Shown piece after piece: positions 62,191-64,000 of a stretch of DNA of 64,000 nt (position 1 is the stretch's first letter; each line of letters opens with the position of its first letter). The notes beneath the pieces are model-generated. The model did not search any database. It saw nothing but the letters and a program-made list of their open reading frames with translations, and was not told where the DNA came from. Origin of the DNA: Carposina sasakii (lineage: Eukaryota; Arthropoda; Insecta; Lepidoptera; Carposinidae); assembly GCA_014607495.2 (NCBI GenBank), contig CP053155.1, positions 14,632,001 to 14,696,000 on the forward strand, read 5' to 3'. A program made the translations under genes and the position numbers.

Positions 62191-62551
62191 AGGCCACCCT
62201 TAACGAAAGGTACGTACTCTACAGATCAAATAAAGTAAGTTTATGCAAAAAAAAAAAGGGAAATGATGTAATTATTATATACATATATATTTCTTGATCG
62301 GGCAAAATTTATAGTGTCCAGTGTTTATGCTAGTTTTTTCATAGACAAATGTTAATTATTTCTCGTGAAATGATCTTCCTACACGCGTCAATGTGCATTT
62401 ATGCAGAAAAACTCAGTCTATTTACTCAACTTTGTACCCTAATATTTTGAAAACCAGACACTTCCCAGGTGCTTCCATGGAGAAAAATGATCGTGATGAC
62501 GACGAGATTCCGTAGTTTTCGGGAACGTTGACGACCAAGAATCATCCTGTA
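62190..62551 (+). mobile_element. FB2 copy, left member of an inverted pair
   Basis: GGCCACCCTTAACGAAAGG, TTTATAGTGTCCAGTGTTTA, CACGCGTCAATGTGCATTTA, ATTCCGTAGTTTTCGGGAAC, ending AATCATCCTGTA. Its own left end is replaced by the first 58 bases of FB1. Confidence 0.7.
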
Positions 62552-62811
62552 TTAGCGATGTTATAAAGTTTAAATATAGCCAAGCAAGATGTATTGACCG
62601 AGGCAAATATAGTTCACCGCTGAAAATAAATCCATTGGCAACGTAACGGTTACGCTAAAATAGTCCCTTATGATTCGCACGGATTTGGAACTGGGTAACA
62701 GAAGTCATCACACTTTTACTTTGTCCTAAAGTAAGATACTTAATTTTTGTATCGTGGTCCAGAGAGAATTTAAATAGCGGTGTTTATTTGGTGACAAAAT
62801 TATTTTATTTC

Positions 62812-62846
62812 CTAAGGTGCGCCCGATTCATGCGGGCGCACCTTAG
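62812..62846. other. Perfect 14-bp hairpin at FB2 breakpoint
   Basis: CTAAGGTGCGCCCG and CGGGCGCACCTTAG with a 7-base loop ATTCATG. GC-rich in AT-rich DNA, located exactly where the antisense FB2 copy begins. It could resemble a terminator-like stem in bacteria, but this is a eukaryotic repeat context. Confidence 0.65.
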
Positions 62847-63112
62847 GGTCCAAAGTTGAGTAAATAGACGGCGTTTTTCTGCATAAATGCATATTGACGC
62901 GTGTAGCAAGATCTTTTCACGAGAAATAATTAACATTTGTCTATGAAAAAACTAGCATAAACACTGGACACTATAAATTTTGCCCGATCAAGAGATATAT
63001 ATATAATAATTACATCATTGCCCACCATTTTTTTTTGGCGTAATCTTACTTTATTTGATCTATAGAGTACGTACCCTTCGTTAAGGGTGGCCACCAAAAA
63101 ACACCCTGTATA
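62846..63112 (-). mobile_element. FB2 copy, right member of an inverted pair
   Basis: Antisense copy running from its left end (TACAGGGTGTTTTTTGGTGG on the minus strand, 63112) to GACCCTAA. Truncated before the right third. With 62190-62551 it forms inverted arms of about 260 bp around a spacer of about 0.5 kb. The 102-codon minus-strand frame is a by-product. Confidence 0.7.
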
Positions 63113-63195
63113 CTTAGACGAGTACCAATAGTCGATATGTATGGGAACTTGAAACATGACAATAACCGTGTCGATAGCAAAGAATTTAAACATTG

Positions 63196-63310
63196 TTTTA
63201 ACTAAACACTGCCTAAATTTTACAGTTATTCCATACATTTTGCTGTCAAATGTAATTTTTAAACAAATGTGTGTAACTTTAGACGCGGCTTTGTTAGATA
63301 CTTTTTAGTA
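63196..63310 (+). repeat. Repeat family G copy
   Basis: TGCCTAAATTTTACAGTTATTCC, ATACATTTTGCTGTCAAATG and TTTTTAAACAAATGTGTG, in family order. Confidence 0.5.
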
Positions 63311-63363
63311 ATTAGAATTAGTTCCTTACACTAATTAAAGACTGAATATTTTCATTTGTTGTA

Positions 63364-63425
63364 TACAGGATGTAACAGAAAGGGTATGTTAAACGAAAAG
63401 GTATGTAAATAGCCCATTATTATTG
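63364..63425 (+). mobile_element. FB1 left end fragment
   Basis: TATACAGGATGTAACAGAAAG, GGTATGTTAAACGAAAAGG and AATAGCCCATTAT; the rest is missing. Confidence 0.65.
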
Positions 63426-63459
63426 GTTGTCACGCCCGTATTAAACGCATGCTACGACA

Positions 63460-63665
63460 GTTTTGTTTTGGCAGTGTGGTATACCACCACCCTATGTCTA
63501 TCTGTGAATATCGTGAGTGGTGATTAAGGGTTTACGGGAGGTGGTCAGCAGTGCCTCCTGTGTTGACAACATATGCCATAAAGCACACTGCGGTCACCAA
63601 CCCGCCTGCCCAGTGTGGTAAGGTAGCCATGTCCAGAAGTGGACTGCAATGGGCTAATGTATATC
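63460..63665 (+). repeat. Repeat family A, sense copy
   Basis: GTGGTGATTAAGGGTTTACGG, GAGGTGGTCAGCAGTGCC, CACACTGCGGTCACCAACCC, GCCTGCCCAGTGTGG and GTCCAGAAGTGGACTGCAAT. Internally deleted between CAGTGTGG and the tail. Confidence 0.65.
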
Positions 63666-63835
63666 AAAAAATCAAATCAAAATTTCTTTATTTGCAACAT
63701 TATGTAGTTGTACACATAATAATAAAATGAAGTTAAGATAAGTATTAAAAGAGTAATATACAAATGTTGCAAAATGGTCCCAGCTCAGCATATGCAATAT
63801 GTGAATTGCGCTGATCTTCCGCTGAGGCCATTGGA

Positions 63836-63960
63836 TATATATACACACATATATACATACCCATACACACACACACATTCATATATATACATACATATAC
63901 ATATACACACATATACATATATACATACATACACATATACATACATGATCACGTATACAT
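63836..63960. repeat. (AC/AT)-rich microsatellite
   Basis: Interrupted TATACACACATATATACATAC-type repeats, largely alternating purine and pyrimidine. The frames of 62-68 codons over it on both strands are repeat by-products. Confidence 0.8.
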
Positions 63961-64000
63961 GACCTAAGAACCATTTAATTTACGGAAAATTTTTGTTATG

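Noticed and set aside
62812..62846. Rho-independent terminator
   Set aside because: The stem is strong but there is no T-run after it, and the context is a eukaryotic repeat.
62930..63238. 102-codon minus-strand frame
   Set aside because: It runs through the FB2 repeat, whose other copies do not preserve the frame.

Overview
The window looks like AT-rich, gene-poor, repeat-dense nuclear DNA from an insect, most probably a moth or butterfly. I infer this from the mobile elements. There are non-autonomous Helitron-like elements with TC...CTAG ends, tRNA-derived SINEs with intact B boxes, RTE-type LINE tails ending in (GAT)n, and several palindromic MITE families of kinds I associate with lepidopteran assemblies. 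I cannot name the species. I found no rRNA gene, no tRNA gene that folds properly, no CRISPR array, and no host protein-coding gene that I can defend.

The only long coding region is a complete BEL/Pao-type LTR retrotransposon at about 6.03-12.54 kb. It has two 331-bp LTRs that differ at one position, a leader, one uninterrupted 1806-codon gag-pol frame (gag, zinc knuckles, aspartic protease, reverse transcriptase, RNase H, integrase), a purine-rich tract and the 3' LTR. All catalytic residues I looked for are present. There is no envelope frame, and no target-site duplication can be seen.

Layout: 0-6 kb is mostly unrecognised DNA with an array of palindromic minisatellite units (1.06-1.69 kb), a Helitron-like element and a small MITE. 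6-12.5 kb is the BEL/Pao element. 12.5-21 kb holds SINE composites, an RTE LINE tail and small repeats. 21-25.2 kb holds a 0.9-kb inverted-repeat structure with a nested hAT MITE, a LINE remnant, a palindromic foldback and a Helitron. 25-35 kb mixes MITEs, foldbacks and a composite element with an AACCGACTTC-type terminal repeat. 35-40.6 kb is largely unrecognised. 40.6-41.8 kb is a second copy of the composite element, interrupted by a foldback whose TA duplication can be read by comparing the two copies. 42-54 kb alternates unrecognised stretches with MITEs. 54-60 kb holds SINEs, Helitrons and an antisense RTE tail. 61.6-63.4 kb is a cluster of inverted-repeat elements. The end is an (AC/AT)-rich microsatellite.

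The most notable material is not a gene system. It is (i) a foldback family with at least eight copies, whose termini are shared with a second family and whose TA target site is shown by a paralogous empty site; (ii) SINE-like units in which the same body is joined to two different tRNA-like cores; (iii) the minisatellite with a 7+2+7 palindrome in each unit; and (iv) the apparently young BEL/Pao element without a target-site duplication. All family names are assigned from structure and memory of similar elements; no database search was possible.
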